DNA of 64,000 nucleotides from the NCBI RefSeq assembly GCF_040256645.1, contig NZ_CP158281.1, positions 1,426,001 to 1,490,000 on the forward strand. Reading direction: 5' to 3'. Below the pieces are notes generated by a model that was not told where the DNA came from, searched no databases, and saw only the letters and a program-made list of their open reading frames with translations. Made by a program: the position numbers and the translations under genes. The DNA comes from Brevibacterium sp. CBA3109. Lineage in GTDB: Bacteria > Actinomycetota > Actinomycetes > Actinomycetales > Brevibacteriaceae. Shown here in pieces: positions 25,043-34,306 of this stretch (position 1 is its first letter; each line of letters begins with the position of its first letter).

Positions 25043-25096
25043 TCCTGCGGCAGTGAGACGCCGGTTCGCGTCAGTGCCGTGGACTATCGTTGGCTC

Positions 25097-26179
25097 ATGG
25101 ACTCACACCAGGTCTCAGCCGCCCGCTTGATCTCCCAGGGACTCATCGATTCGCCGCGATCGGAAACAGCCACGGCCCAGTCGGTCGTCCGACATCTCGG
25201 GTGTGTCCAGGCTCAGGCGTTGGGTGGTGCACTGGTCTCGATCGCGCTGCGCACTGGATCCTCGGTCGCTGCCGTCCGTGAGGCGATGGACTCTGGGAAC
25301 ATCATCCGAACGTGGACGCAGCGAGGCACGATTCACCTGGCCACGGCTGAGGACCTGGGCTGGATCCTCGGGCTGACCGGACAACGGACCTTGAAATCTG
25401 TGGCGAAGCGGCGTGAGTCCTTCGGCATCGACGATGCGATGGTCGACGATGCCGCACAACTGGCCGAAGAAGCGATCCGCGACCGTGGGCCCCTGACCCG
25501 CCAAGAACTGCTCGATGCCTTCGAACCTCTGCAGGCGGGCAAGGAATACGGGCACGAACGCTACCTCATCACCACCCTGGCGCTGCGCAACATCATCGTT
25601 CAGGGACCGATGGTCGAAGGCAAAGATGATATGAAATACGTCCTCACCGCAGACTGGATCCCGAACCCTGTCGAACTCGACGCCGAGGCCGCCGTGCACG
25701 AATGGATGCGACGCTACGTCCTCAGCCACGGGCCCGTGACCATCGACGACGCCGCACGGTGGACGGGACTGCCCAAAACACCCGTGCGCACAGCCATAGC
25801 CGCAGCGGTAGCCGAAGGCGAGGTCGTCGAGGTCAGCATCGACGGCCGTGAGCACTTTCAAGCACCCGAGTTGGCAGACCAGCTGCACGAGAGCCGCTCA
25901 CGGGCGAATGAACTCCTCCTGCTGCCTGGATTCGATGAGATCATCCTCGGCTACAAGGATCGCAGCGCCACCTTGGACCCGGCGCACGAGAAGCTCGTCG
26001 TCCCCGGTGGCAACGGCATGTTCAAGAACACCCTCATCGACGGCACAAAGGCTCAGGCAACGTGGAGGCGTTCACCGCGCAAGACCGGACCACGCCTGAT
26101 CATCGAACCCTTCGGCGGTGATGCTGTCGATCGTGACCGCGCCGAGGCTGCTGCCGCCTCTCACCCCGCCTTCGCCTGA
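25097..26179 (+). CDS. Winged-helix DNA-binding domain protein (HTH_42 family)
   Basis: A 360-residue protein of the winged-helix family that includes E. coli YcaQ/AlkX-type DNA glycosylases of interstrand crosslink repair. Visible are GCVQAQALGGALVSIALR near residue 35 (family QxQ region), WTQRGTIHLATAEDLGWIL near residue 75, and a C-terminal LLLPGFDEIILGYKDRSA. Whether it unhooks crosslinks is untested. ATG 25097 is preferred over GTG 25079: TATCGT (25085-25090) ends 6 bases before it and no ribosome binding site is present. Confidence 0.82.
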   Translation: MDSHQVSAARLISQGLIDSPRSETATAQSVVRHLGCVQAQALGGALVSIALRTGSSVAAVREAMDSGNIIRTWTQRGTIHLATAEDLGWILGLTGQRTLKSVAKRRESFGIDDAMVDDAAQLAEEAIRDRGPLTRQELLDAFEPLQAGKEYGHERYLITTLALRNIIVQGPMVEGKDDMKYVLTADWIPNPVELDAEAAVHEWMRRYVLSHGPVTIDDAARWTGLPKTPVRTAIAAAVAEGEVVEVSIDGREHFQAPELADQLHESRSRANELLLLPGFDEIILGYKDRSATLDPAHEKLVVPGGNGMFKNTLIDGTKAQATWRRSPRKTGPRLIIEPFGGDAVDRDRAEAAAASHPAFA

Positions 26180-26186
26180 GGCTGCG

Positions 26187-27122
26187 ATGAAGGTCGGAAT
26201 CCTCGTCAACCCCAAACATGCACAAACCATGCGCGCCTATGCCTGCCTCGTCGAGATCCTCAAACGGGAACGGATCACGTATCGCAGCGCCACAACGACG
26301 CGGCAATGGCCGGGGGCCGAACAGTCGAAGCAGATGCTCGACTGGGGCGCAGATCTGATCGTCGTGCTCGGAGGCGATGGCACGCTGCGCGCCAGCGCTC
26401 CGATCTTGGCTGCTGCCGAGGTGCCAGTGGCAATCATTCCGACCGGCACCGCGAATGTCCTGTCCAGGCACATCGGAATCCGCTCGGCTGAGCACGCACT
26501 CGGCTTGGTCGAGTCTCATCTGGGGTCCATCCCACTGCGCAGTTGCGAAGTTCCCGTCAACGAGGCCCACTGCCTCACCGCTGATGGTCCGCGATGTGAA
26601 CAATTCCTATCCATGGCCGGGATCGGAGGAGATGCGAGAGCCATCGCAGGGCGAACCGGTCTGCCGGGTTTCCTCGGGTATGCCTGGGGCGCCGCCCGCG
26701 CGCTCTTCGCACCACTCATCAACGTCGAGATCGCAGGGGCGCAGCTCGTGGCCCCGACTCAGTCGTGGGCGGTGATGGCGTCGAAGACGGCTCGACCTGC
26801 AGGTCCGATTCCCGTGTTTGAACACGCCGAGGTGACCGCGGGAGAATTCGAGTTCCTGGCCGTCGCCTTCACCACGACGAAACCCCGCCATCGCCTCGTC
26901 GAATGGGCGCGGGTGGGGTGGGACTGTGTGAACAGGCGCCCGGCTACGAACCCCTCACTGCACTATTGGCGAGGGACTGACCTCAGCATCAGTCTGGATG
27001 GTCCCGCACCGGTCCAGCTCGACGGCGACCTCATCGGTGATTGCCGCCGGCTGGATCTGCGGGCCGGAACCAGCTCGCTGAGAGTCCTAGCGCCGGGCCA
27101 GCATGGACTCGTACTCAACTAG
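26187..27122 (+). CDS. Diacylglycerol/sphingosine kinase family lipid kinase
   Basis: A 311-residue cytoplasmic or membrane-associated kinase with the DAGK catalytic domain: N-terminal KVGILVNPKHA, nucleotide-binding VVLGGDGTLRAS near residue 70, and IPTGTANVLSRHIG near residue 95. Phosphorylates a lipid alcohol such as diacylglycerol. ATG 26187 (MKVGIL) is chosen over an upstream in-frame ATG at 26118 that overlaps the winged-helix gene, since homology starts at MKVGIL. It follows the winged-helix gene by 7 bases. Confidence 0.88.
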   Translation: MKVGILVNPKHAQTMRAYACLVEILKRERITYRSATTTRQWPGAEQSKQMLDWGADLIVVLGGDGTLRASAPILAAAEVPVAIIPTGTANVLSRHIGIRSAEHALGLVESHLGSIPLRSCEVPVNEAHCLTADGPRCEQFLSMAGIGGDARAIAGRTGLPGFLGYAWGAARALFAPLINVEIAGAQLVAPTQSWAVMASKTARPAGPIPVFEHAEVTAGEFEFLAVAFTTTKPRHRLVEWARVGWDCVNRRPATNPSLHYWRGTDLSISLDGPAPVQLDGDLIGDCRRLDLRAGTSSLRVLAPGQHGLVLN

Positions 27123-27184
27123 CGCAGTTTCCTCTGGGCACACGACCGTGTCGGAGATGACTCCAACTGCGCGAACCCGGAACC

Positions 27185-27766
27185 CTACACGATCGCTGTG
27201 AGGCTGTGCAGGAATTCTTCGTGGATCCTCGTATCCGTCCCAAGCTCCGGATGGAAACTGCCGCCCCAAATATTTGCCTGCCGCACCAGGACGGGTACCT
27301 CAGCGTATTCGCTGAGCACCTGGACATCAGTGCCGAAATTCAGAATCTGCGGAGCCCGGATGAATGTCGCTTCGAATGTGCTGTCGAGCCCGGTGACCTG
27401 CACCGGTGCGCAGAACGATTCCCGTTGCCTGCCGTAGGCGTTGCGGGCCACCGTGACATCAAGTCCGCCGAGGCGATCGAAGCCACCCAGCGAATCATCC
27501 GTGAGCCGATCAGCGAGGAGAATGAGTCCCGCGCACGTGCCGAAGACCGGCAGACCAGCACTGATCTTCTCCTCGAGTGCGGGGAAGAGCCCAGTGGTGG
27601 CAGCGATGCGCACCATGGCCGATGACTCGCCACCGGGCAGAATGATGGAATCGATGCTCTCGAGGTGCTCCGGTCTGGTGACCTTGCGGGAGCCCACCCC
27701 CAGGGAGTCGAGCACGCCGAGGTGCTCTCGGAAGGCTCCCTGGAGGCTGAGGACGCCGACTCTCAC
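27185..27766 (-). CDS. pdxT: PLP synthase glutaminase subunit PdxT
   Basis: Class I glutaminase that hydrolyses glutamine and channels ammonia to PdxS in de novo pyridoxal 5'-phosphate synthesis. The 193-residue protein has the family features: [16 protein letters not shown] start, [11 protein letters not shown] near residue 44, nucleophile Cys in [11 protein letters not shown] near residue 77, and the His/Glu pair in FHPELGTD near residue 172. Its start overlaps the pdxS stop by 4 bases (ATGA), so the subunits are made in a coupled fashion. Confidence 0.96.
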   Translation of the reverse strand: MRVGVLSLQGAFREHLGVLDSLGVGSRKVTRPEHLESIDSIILPGGESSAMVRIAATTGLFPALEEKISAGLPVFGTCAGLILLADRLTDDSLGGFDRLGGLDVTVARNAYGRQRESFCAPVQVTGLDSTFEATFIRAPQILNFGTDVQVLSEYAEVPVLVRQANIWGGSFHPELGTDTRIHEEFLHSLTAIV

Positions 27767-28644
27767 CAGCCGCGCTCCGCCAGGCGGTGGGGTGCTGGAA
27801 CGTCTGCGACGTTGATGCCGACCATGGCATCGCCCAAACCGCGCGAGGCCTTCGCCACGGCGATCGGATCATCGAAGTGAGTGGTCGCCTCGACGATGGC
27901 TTTGGCGCGAGCTTCGGGGTTGCCGGACTTGAAGATGCCGGAGCCGACGAAGACGCCGTCGGCGCCCAACTGCATCATCATCGCAGCATCGGCCGGAGTG
28001 GCAATGCCGCCGGCGACGAAGGTCACGACGGGCAGTCGGCCCAGGCCAGCGACCTGCTTGATCAGGTGGTATGGGGCCGCGTGCTCCTTGGCCGCGACGT
28101 AGAGCTCATCCTCGCTTTTAGCACCCAGTGCTCTGATCTCGGAGTTGATGGTCCGCAGGTGGCGCATCGCATCGGAGACGTCGCCGGTGCCTGCCTCACC
28201 CTTCGAGCGGATCATCGACGCGCCCTCTGTGATGCGCCGCAGTGCCTCGCCGAGGTTGGTCGCACCGCAGACGAAGGGCACCTTGAAGACGGACTTGTCG
28301 ATGTGATTGACGAAGTCTGCGGGGGAGAGGACCTCTGATTCGTCGATGTAGTCCACACCGAGAGTCTCGAGGATCTGAGCCTCGACGAAGTGCCCGATTC
28401 GGGCTTTGGCCATGACCGGAAGTGATACGGCAGCGGTGATACCGTCGATGAGGTCGGGGTCGCTCATCCGGGCCACTCCGCCCTGAGCGCGGATGTCGGC
28501 GGGCACGCGTTCGAGCGCCATGACCGCCGAGGCGCCTGCAGCCTCCGCGATGCGTGCTTGCTCCTCGTTGACGACGTCCATGATGACGCCGCCCTTGAGC
28601 ATCTGGGCCAGGCCGGTGTTGAGCAGGGTCTGTGTCTGTGTCAT
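27763..28644 (-). CDS. pdxS: PLP synthase lyase subunit PdxS
   Basis: The TIM-barrel subunit that condenses ribose 5-phosphate, glyceraldehyde 3-phosphate and ammonia into pyridoxal 5'-phosphate. The 293-residue product is full length with family motifs: [20 protein letters not shown] near residue 20, MVKARIGH-like [13 protein letters not shown] near residue 78, and the catalytic-lysine region of [20 protein letters not shown] near residue 130. ATG 28644 (MTQTQTLLN) follows GGAAAG. Divergent from pdxR, with 14-base direct repeats between them. Confidence 0.96.
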   Translation of the reverse strand: MTQTQTLLNTGLAQMLKGGVIMDVVNEEQARIAEAAGASAVMALERVPADIRAQGGVARMSDPDLIDGITAAVSLPVMAKARIGHFVEAQILETLGVDYIDESEVLSPADFVNHIDKSVFKVPFVCGATNLGEALRRITEGASMIRSKGEAGTGDVSDAMRHLRTINSEIRALGAKSEDELYVAAKEHAAPYHLIKQVAGLGRLPVVTFVAGGIATPADAAMMMQLGADGVFVGSGIFKSGNPEARAKAIVEATTHFDDPIAVAKASRGLGDAMVGINVADVPAPHRLAERGW

Positions 28645-28662
28645 TGTCGTACTTTCCGTTCG

Positions 28663-28700
28663 TGGTGAGCCCGATGTGAGCAAGCATGGTGAGCCCGATG
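28663..28700. promoter_or_regulatory. Direct repeats between pdxS and pdxR, candidate PdxR sites
   Basis: TGGTGAGCCCGATG occurs at 28663-28676 and 28687-28700, two perfect 14-base direct repeats 24 bases apart. MocR-type regulators such as PdxR are known to bind direct repeats in the promoter of the genes they control. Here they sit in the leader or promoter of pdxS. Confidence 0.6.
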
Positions 28701-28722
28701 GGCCGGGCGAATTGATCGGTGA

Positions 28723-28734
28723 GAACGGCCGTTC
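28723..28734. repeat. 12-base perfect palindrome in the pdxS/pdxR intergenic region
   Basis: GAACGGCCGTTC is a perfect palindrome lying 23 bases beyond the direct repeats and before the pdxR promoter. It could be a second operator element. Confidence 0.45.
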
Positions 28735-28800
28735 ACCACAAGACTAGATCCACGGGTGGCTCAACAAGAGTGCCAGAAAACATGAAAAGTTTTAGGCCAG

Positions 28801-28806
28801 TATGAT
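28801..28806 (+). promoter_or_regulatory. -10 element of pdxR, leaderless arrangement
   Basis: TATGAT, a near-consensus -10 hexamer, ends 6 bases before ATG 28813, which places the expected transcription start at or next to the A of the ATG. No ribosome binding site is present. Confidence 0.6.
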
Positions 28807-28812
28807 CGGGGC

Positions 28813-30243
28813 ATGTCTCCTGCTCAACCGACGCGTCCCACTGTTGCCCAGTCGGAAACGCTTCTGCTCCGAGCCGACGGAATTGCGCTGCCCATCGACA
28901 TCGATCGGGACGTCTCGACGTCGCTGCCTGATCAGCTTGTGGCCGAGATCAGGCGACTCATCGCCGCCGGGGCGGTTCGTCCCGGCGAACCGGTGCCTGC
29001 CAGCAGGCGTCTGGCCGCCTACCTCGATGTCTCTCGTGGGACCGTCGAAACCGCTTACGCCCAACTCGTCGTCGAAGGCTTCCTCGTCACAGCCGAACGC
29101 TCCGCGACACGGGTGAACCCGGAGCTGCCGAGCACGCCGCGCACACGCAACCCACGGATGCGCTCACCGCAGGTCCCACGACGCAGGCTGCGCAGCTTCG
29201 TCGACCTGCGTCCCGGCTTCGGCGGCGACAACCCACTGCAGGAGCCCGCATTCCGCAGGGCGTGGCGTGATTCGCTCGACATCGATCCTGGTCCGATCGA
29301 TCCGCTCGGCCAGCCGCAGGCCAGATGGGCGATCGCCGACCACCTGCGCCTGACGCGGGGGATGAACGTCGACCCTGATGACATCATCCTCACCAGCGGG
29401 TCCCGTGATGGGCTTCGTCTGCTCCTCACGACGGGAGTTGAGGGTGCGATCGGCGTCGAGAACCCCGGGTTTCCGGGTCTGCGTCAGGCCATGTCCGACC
29501 GCGATCTCCGGCCCATCGACACGACACACCCGGCCGATGGCACTCCTGACCACCTCGGCGCGGTAGTCGTCACCCCCAACCATCAGTTCCCGCACGGAAC
29601 CACCATGCCCATCGACCGGCGCGTCAAACTTCTGGAATGGGCGCAGGCGACCGGCGTCATCGTCATCGAAGACGACTACGACAGTGAAGCCCGCTACACC
29701 CGCACCGTCGTGCCCACCCTCTACGATCTCGCGGAGTCCACAGACACTTCGGCCCAGGTGGTTCACATCGGCACCTTCTCGACCTTGCTGACCTCGGCCG
29801 TATCCACCGGGTACATCATCGCCCACGGGGACATCGGCCACCGATTGAGCAGCATGCGCGCCGCTCTGGGCCCGGCCTTCTCACCGGTCATGCAGACAGC
29901 GATCGCGTCCTATCTGAGCTCGGGAGGATTGCGGCGGCGCATCTCGCGTGGGCGGCGCAGACTCAGAGCTGCCGAGGTGGTCGTGGCCGAAGTGGGGGCG
30001 ATCCCCGGCCTCGTCCACGAAGGTCGGACCCTCGTCATCGAGACGCGAGCGACCACTGCGGCACGGCTTCGCACCGATCTGGCAGAGCGAGGGATACTTG
30101 TGGCTTCGCTGGCGGCCGGATGGAGTGCGGACAGCGACGTCAGACACGGTATCGTCATCGCCCACTCGAACGTGGAAGCCGCCGTGCTGCACCAGGCGTT
30201 GGAGACGGTGCAGTCTTTGTTGAGCGAGCGTGGCCAGAGATGA
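28813..30243 (+). CDS. pdxR: PdxR-like MocR transcriptional regulator lacking the PLP lysine
   Basis: A 476-residue MocR-type regulator, expected to control pdxST in response to PLP. It has an N-terminal GntR winged helix (about 20-95, LPASRRLAAYLDVSRGTV-type as VPASRRLAAYLDVSRGTVET) and an aminotransferase-like domain (about 125-470) with VIEDDYDSEARYTR. In MocR proteins the PLP-linking lysine is in GTFSK; here the site reads GTFSTLL, with Thr324, and the following RxG is STG. ACC cannot arise from AAG by one base change, so this is not a simple error. Its PLP response may differ or be lost. Divergent from pdxST; leaderless-type start. Confidence 0.85.
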   Translation: MSPAQPTRPTVAQSETLLLRADGIALPIDIDRDVSTSLPDQLVAEIRRLIAAGAVRPGEPVPASRRLAAYLDVSRGTVETAYAQLVVEGFLVTAERSATRVNPELPSTPRTRNPRMRSPQVPRRRLRSFVDLRPGFGGDNPLQEPAFRRAWRDSLDIDPGPIDPLGQPQARWAIADHLRLTRGMNVDPDDIILTSGSRDGLRLLLTTGVEGAIGVENPGFPGLRQAMSDRDLRPIDTTHPADGTPDHLGAVVVTPNHQFPHGTTMPIDRRVKLLEWAQATGVIVIEDDYDSEARYTRTVVPTLYDLAESTDTSAQVVHIGTFSTLLTSAVSTGYIIAHGDIGHRLSSMRAALGPAFSPVMQTAIASYLSSGGLRRRISRGRRRLRAAEVVVAEVGAIPGLVHEGRTLVIETRATTAARLRTDLAERGILVASLAAGWSADSDVRHGIVIAHSNVEAAVLHQALETVQSLLSERGQR

Positions 30244-30274
30244 TCAGGCAGGAGCGGTTGAGTAGGATCGGAGA

Positions 30275-30682
30275 ATGATGAAATTCGGGTTCGTCGCCGA
30301 TGGCGTTGCCAAGCTGCTCATCGCAGTCGCTCTCTGCGCATTTCTTCCCGCAGTCGAGTCATTCCTGCTCGCACCCAGGTGGCTGGCGATCACGGCGACC
30401 GTCCTGCTCTTCCTCAGCGCCGCCACGGAGATCTCCTATGGTGTCCGCAAAGGGGAGAAGCGCTATGTGAAGTACCTTGCGATCTTCGACTCGCTCTGGG
30501 TGGTCTCGACGATCATCACCGTGATCTTCGCCCTCGTCGGCAGCCCGGCGTCAGGCTTCATCTGGTTCGGCTTCACCGGGCTCGGCTCGCTGGCCATCGC
30601 CATCGTATTCACCACTGGAGCCAATGGCCCCGACTTCGCCGAAGACGAGAGTTCTGACGGGACTTCAGTATCGACCGACTGA
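30275..30682 (+). CDS. Small four-helix membrane protein
   Basis: A 135-residue protein with four hydrophobic segments (about 8-28, 35-52, 68-88, 95-112) and an acidic Asp/Glu/Ser/Thr tail. I do not recognise the family; it resembles small uncharacterised membrane proteins of actinobacteria. TAGGAT (30263-30268) ends 6 bases before ATG 30275, favouring that start and a leaderless mRNA. It lies after pdxR by 31 bases and convergent with the PPTase gene; a regulatory link is not evident. Confidence 0.65.
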   Translation: MMKFGFVADGVAKLLIAVALCAFLPAVESFLLAPRWLAITATVLLFLSAATEISYGVRKGEKRYVKYLAIFDSLWVVSTIITVIFALVGSPASGFIWFGFTGLGSLAIAIVFTTGANGPDFAEDESSDGTSVSTD

Positions 30683-30704
30683 ACACACCTGGCGACTGAA
30701 CACA
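30676..30704. repeat. Short direct repeat between convergent genes
   Basis: CGACTGAACACA occurs at 30676-30687 and 30693-30704, 17 bases apart, followed by a partial third copy (TCGCTGAAC). It spans the 3' end of the membrane protein gene. Significance unknown. Confidence 0.4.
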
Positions 30705-30729
30705 GTGAGTCGCTGAACCGGACTTAACC

Positions 30730-31374
30730 TCAGCGGTTGAACGCGATGGCGGCGTGATAGCCCTCGGGCAGTCCGGACTCCAGGTCGAAGATCTCGACGT
30801 CGGGGTGCGGAGAGTTGGGTGAGGCAGCGGCGCCGATGTAGTCCATGCCTGGGTCGCGTGCCAGGCCCGTGCTGAGAGCTTTGAGGAAGGCTTCCTTCCG
30901 TGCCCAGACACGGACGAAGTCGGTCGCCAGCTCGGATTTCGGGACCTGTTCGAGTTCGGACTGTTCTTTCGGGTGAAGCAGCGACATCGCCTCGGCTGCG
31001 ACCGCGTGTTCGGGCACAGCTTCGAGGTCGATTCCGATGGGATCGTCGGCGACAGCCACGAGGACTAAGCGCCTGGCTCGCGTGACGGAGAACTCGCATT
31101 CCTCGACTCGTGGTTTGCCGGCCGAGTCGAGACGGATATCAATGTCTGCTGGGTCGCGGTCAAGGTGCGTGCCGAGGACGTGGCGAAGAATTACCCGCCC
31201 TGCAGCCCAGGTGGCTGCGGCATCGGGTTCGAATTCACTCGCATAGTTCATCTCCTGCTTCGTCAGCGAGGAGAGATCGATGCGTGCCCATTCGGCCTCA
31301 GCGTCAGTGTCGGCGAGGACGATGGTGGAATCGAGCTGGGTCGGCAGGAGCGTGAAACCGGGGTGGGACTCCAT
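30730..31374 (-). CDS. 4'-phosphopantetheinyl transferase superfamily protein, divergent
   Basis: A 214-residue protein of the Sfp/AcpT superfamily that moves phosphopantetheine from CoA to carrier proteins. Recognised from PIGIDLEAVPE near residue 115, with the Mg-binding Asp and Glu, and from WARKEAFLKALSTGLA near residue 160. The conserved Ser-His pair that usually precedes GIDIE is replaced by SVTRARR, so the CoA-contacting segment is unusual. It begins 3 bases after the stop of the lapA-like gene, so the two genes form an operon (lapA first). The carrier protein target is not in the window. Confidence 0.75.
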   Translation of the reverse strand: MESHPGFTLLPTQLDSTIVLADTDAEAEWARIDLSSLTKQEMNYASEFEPDAAATWAAGRVILRHVLGTHLDRDPADIDIRLDSAGKPRVEECEFSVTRARRLVLVAVADDPIGIDLEAVPEHAVAAEAMSLLHPKEQSELEQVPKSELATDFVRVWARKEAFLKALSTGLARDPGMDYIGAAASPNSPHPDVEIFDLESGLPEGYHAAIAFNR

Positions 31375-31377
31375 GTA

Positions 31378-31848
31378 TCAGCGGCCCAGAGCCTTCGTGA
31401 TCTTCTTGAGCTTGCGATTGAGCACGAAGATCCGCACGGATCCGATGATGCCGGCGATGAAGATGCCGCCGATCGCGGCGAAGAGCATGGCAACGCCCAG
31501 CGGCAGCTGGAACTGCCAGCCCAAGTACTGGAAGTCGGCGGGGACGTTGTTCTGCAGAATGAAGATGAGCAGGAGCACGACGATGGCGGCGCCGAGGATG
31601 AGGGAGACCCACATTCCCGCCGACATGCCCGAGCCACCCTTGAGCTGAGACAGGTCGGCATTCTTGCCTGCAGGAGTCGGTTCCTGGCGCTGCGCCGGTT
31701 CCGTCTGCTGTGTCGGATCAACCTGCTGTGTCGGTGCGACCTCGCGGGTGTTCCCGGTTGCCGGATCCTCGTCGCCGAGCACGGACTGTGTCTCGGCTAG
31801 CAGCTCTTCGGGCGTCTGAGATTCGCCACGGGGGTCTTGAGTACTCAT
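31378..31848 (-). CDS. LapA-domain membrane protein
   Basis: A 156-residue membrane protein of the LapA (DUF1049) family. A hydrophilic Glu/Gln/Pro/Thr-rich N-terminus (about 1-72) precedes two hydrophobic segments (about 76-94 and 118-138) and a basic RNRKLKKITKALGR tail. In E. coli LapA works with LapB in lipopolysaccharide control; in actinobacteria without LPS the role is unknown. A TATGAT -10 on the minus strand ends 6 bases before the ATG, so it is probably leaderless. A 16-base perfect inverted repeat includes the start codon. Confidence 0.8.
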   Translation of the reverse strand: MSTQDPRGESQTPEELLAETQSVLGDEDPATGNTREVAPTQQVDPTQQTEPAQRQEPTPAGKNADLSQLKGGSGMSAGMWVSLILGAAIVVLLLIFILQNNVPADFQYLGWQFQLPLGVAMLFAAIGGIFIAGIIGSVRIFVLNRKLKKITKALGR

Positions 31849-31881
31849 GCGCCCATCATAGTCGCTGATGGGCGCATGAGT
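31843..31881. repeat. 16-base perfect inverted repeat over the lapA-like promoter and start codon
   Basis: ACTCATGCGCCCATCA (31843-31858) is repeated inverted at 31866-31881, with a 7-base spacer that contains part of the TATGAT -10 on the minus strand. In DNA this could be an operator; in the RNA only the part after the start would be transcribed if the gene is leaderless. Confidence 0.8.
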
Positions 31882-31937
31882 CAGGTGATGCGGCGTCTGA
31901 CCTGAAGAAGTGAGATCAGATGCGTGTGTCGCTCAGA

Positions 31938-34166
31938 TCAGACCTTCGCGCTCAGCGAGGAGATGATCTCGTTGAGTGTTGCCGAGGGACGCATGGCCGA
32001 GTCGAGCTTGGCCTCGTCCGGGTAGTAATAGCCACCCAGGTCGACCGGGCTGCCCTGCACCTCGAGAAGTTCGGCCGAGATCTTCTCGGCGTTGGTCTCG
32101 AGTGCTTCAGCGACAGGCTTGATGGCTTCGGCCAGCGGTTCGTCAGTGGTCTGCTTGGCCAGGTTCTGTGCCCAGTAGAGGGTGAGGTAGAAGTGGCTGC
32201 CACGGTTGTCGATCTCGCCGACCTTGCGTGACGGCGACTTGTTCTCTTCGAGGAATGTGCCGGTCGCAGCATCGAGCGTGTCGGCAAGCACACCGGCACG
32301 GGCATTGCCGTGGACGTTGAACTCGTGACGGAACGATTCGGCCAGGGCGAGGAACTCACCGAGGGAATCCCAGCGGAGGTGGTTCTCCTCGACCAGCTGC
32401 TGGACGTGCTTCGGGGCCGAACCGCCGGCACCCGTCTCGAAGAGGCCGCCACCGGCGATGAGCGGAACCACGGAGAGCATTTTCGCCGAGGTGCCCAGTT
32501 CCAGGATCGGGAACAGGTCGGTGTTGTAGTCACGTAGGACGTTGCCGGTCACCGAGATGGTGTCCTTGCCCTCACGGATGCGATCGATCGAGAACTGGGT
32601 CGCTTCGACCGGGTTCATGATGCGGATGTCGAGACCCTCGGTGTCATGCTCGCCGAGGTATTCTTCGACCTTGGTCCGCAGGTTGCGGTCATGGGCGCGG
32701 GTCTCATCGAGCCAGAATACGGCGGGAGTCTCGGAGAGGCGGGCGCGGGTGACGGCCAGCTTGACCCAGTCGCGGACCGGGATGTCTTTGGTCTGGCAGG
32801 CACGCCAGATGTCACCGGCGGCAACATCATGGGACAGAAGGACCTCACCGGCGGAGTTGACGACCTCGACGACGCCGTCCTGGGCGATCTCGAAGGTCTT
32901 GTCGTGGCTGCCGTACTCTTCGGCCTTCTGGGCCATGAGTCCGACGTTGGGTACGGTGCCCATCGTGGTCGGGTCGAAGGCACCGTTGGCACGGCAGTCC
33001 TCGATCACAGCCTGGTAGACACCGGCGTAGGAGGAGTCAGGGATGACGGCCAGGGCGTCCTGGGTCGCGTCGTCCTTGTTCCACATCTTGCCGCCCACGC
33101 GGATCATCGCGGGCATTGAGGCATCGACGATGACATCGGAGGGCACGTGCAGGTTGGTGATCCCCTTATCGGAGTTCACCATCGCCAGGGAGGGGCCTTC
33201 GGCCATGCCCTTCTCGATGCCGGCCTTGACGCCGTCGGCCACATCAGATGGGAGGGCATCGAGCCCGCCGAGGATGGCGGCCAGTCCGTTGTCGGAGGTC
33301 AGACCCGCCTCGGCGAGGGCAACACCGTATTCGGCGTAGACCTCGGGGAAGAACGCCTCGATGACGTGTCCGAAGAGGATCGGGTCGGAGACCTTCATCA
33401 TGGTGGCCTTGAGGTGGACTGAGAACAGGATGCCCTCGTCCTTGGCCCGTGCGATCTGAGCCTTGAGGAACTTGTGGAGTTCGGCCACATCCATCTTGGT
33501 GGCGTCGATGACTTCGTCAGCGAGGACAGGCAGCGATTCCTTGAGCACAACTGTCTCGCCCGAGGCGGGACGCAGGCGGATCTGGAGGGTGTCATCGGCC
33601 GGGATGACAACGGACTTCTCATTGTCACGGAAGTCACCGGCGGCCATGGTGGCGACATTGGTCTTAGAGTCAGAGGACCAGTCACCCATCGAGTGAGGGT
33701 GGGCCTTCGCGAAGTTCTTGACTGCCTGTGGGGCGCGACGGTCGGAGTTGCCCTCACGCAGGACCGGATTGACTGCTGAACCCTTGACCTTGTCATAGCG
33801 GGCCTTGGCATCGCGCTCATCATCGGTCGATGGTTCGTCCGGGTAGTCGGGCAGTTCGTAGCCCTGCGACTGGAGCTCGGCGATAGTGGCCTTGAGCTGG
33901 GGGACAGAAGCCGAGATGTTGGGCAGTTTGATGATGTTGGCTTCTGGCGTTTTGGCCAGATCGCCCAGTTCCGACAGAGAATCAGGGACCTGCTGGTCCT
34001 CTGGGAGGCGATCGGTGAACTGCGTCAGCACACGCGCGGCGAGGGAGATGTCGCGGGTCTCGACCTTGACACCCGCCGAGGTGGCGAATGCTTCGATGAT
34101 CGGCTTGAGCGAGTACGTCGCCAGAAGCGGCGCTTCATCGGTGCGCGTATAAATGATTTTGGCCAT
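31938..34166 (-). CDS. icd: NADP-dependent isocitrate dehydrogenase, monomeric type
   Basis: Oxidises isocitrate to 2-oxoglutarate in the TCA cycle with NADP. The 742-residue product is the large monomeric IDH typical of actinobacteria (about 740 residues), begins [19 protein letters not shown] and ends in the conserved Leu/Ala/Ser-rich tail. Family landmarks include [19 protein letters not shown] near residue 165 and [19 protein letters not shown] near residue 490. ATG 34166 has no strong ribosome binding site. Monocistronic, divergent from tdk. With gltA at 54.7 kb it supplies a second TCA enzyme in the window. Confidence 0.97.
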   Translation of the reverse strand: MAKIIYTRTDEAPLLATYSLKPIIEAFATSAGVKVETRDISLAARVLTQFTDRLPEDQQVPDSLSELGDLAKTPEANIIKLPNISASVPQLKATIAELQSQGYELPDYPDEPSTDDERDAKARYDKVKGSAVNPVLREGNSDRRAPQAVKNFAKAHPHSMGDWSSDSKTNVATMAAGDFRDNEKSVVIPADDTLQIRLRPASGETVVLKESLPVLADEVIDATKMDVAELHKFLKAQIARAKDEGILFSVHLKATMMKVSDPILFGHVIEAFFPEVYAEYGVALAEAGLTSDNGLAAILGGLDALPSDVADGVKAGIEKGMAEGPSLAMVNSDKGITNLHVPSDVIVDASMPAMIRVGGKMWNKDDATQDALAVIPDSSYAGVYQAVIEDCRANGAFDPTTMGTVPNVGLMAQKAEEYGSHDKTFEIAQDGVVEVVNSAGEVLLSHDVAAGDIWRACQTKDIPVRDWVKLAVTRARLSETPAVFWLDETRAHDRNLRTKVEEYLGEHDTEGLDIRIMNPVEATQFSIDRIREGKDTISVTGNVLRDYNTDLFPILELGTSAKMLSVVPLIAGGGLFETGAGGSAPKHVQQLVEENHLRWDSLGEFLALAESFRHEFNVHGNARAGVLADTLDAATGTFLEENKSPSRKVGEIDNRGSHFYLTLYWAQNLAKQTTDEPLAEAIKPVAEALETNAEKISAELLEVQGSPVDLGGYYYPDEAKLDSAMRPSATLNEIISSLSAKV

Positions 34167-34306
34167 GGTGATGGACTACTCCACATCGTCTCGGGGTTTG
34201 ACCTCACCATCCTACCGTTGACCGTCAGCGGCGCAGCTTCCCGGTAGGGTTCTGTCTCGTCACGAACAACAAGAGAATCATCACGAACGACAGAGAGAGG
34301 ATGACG

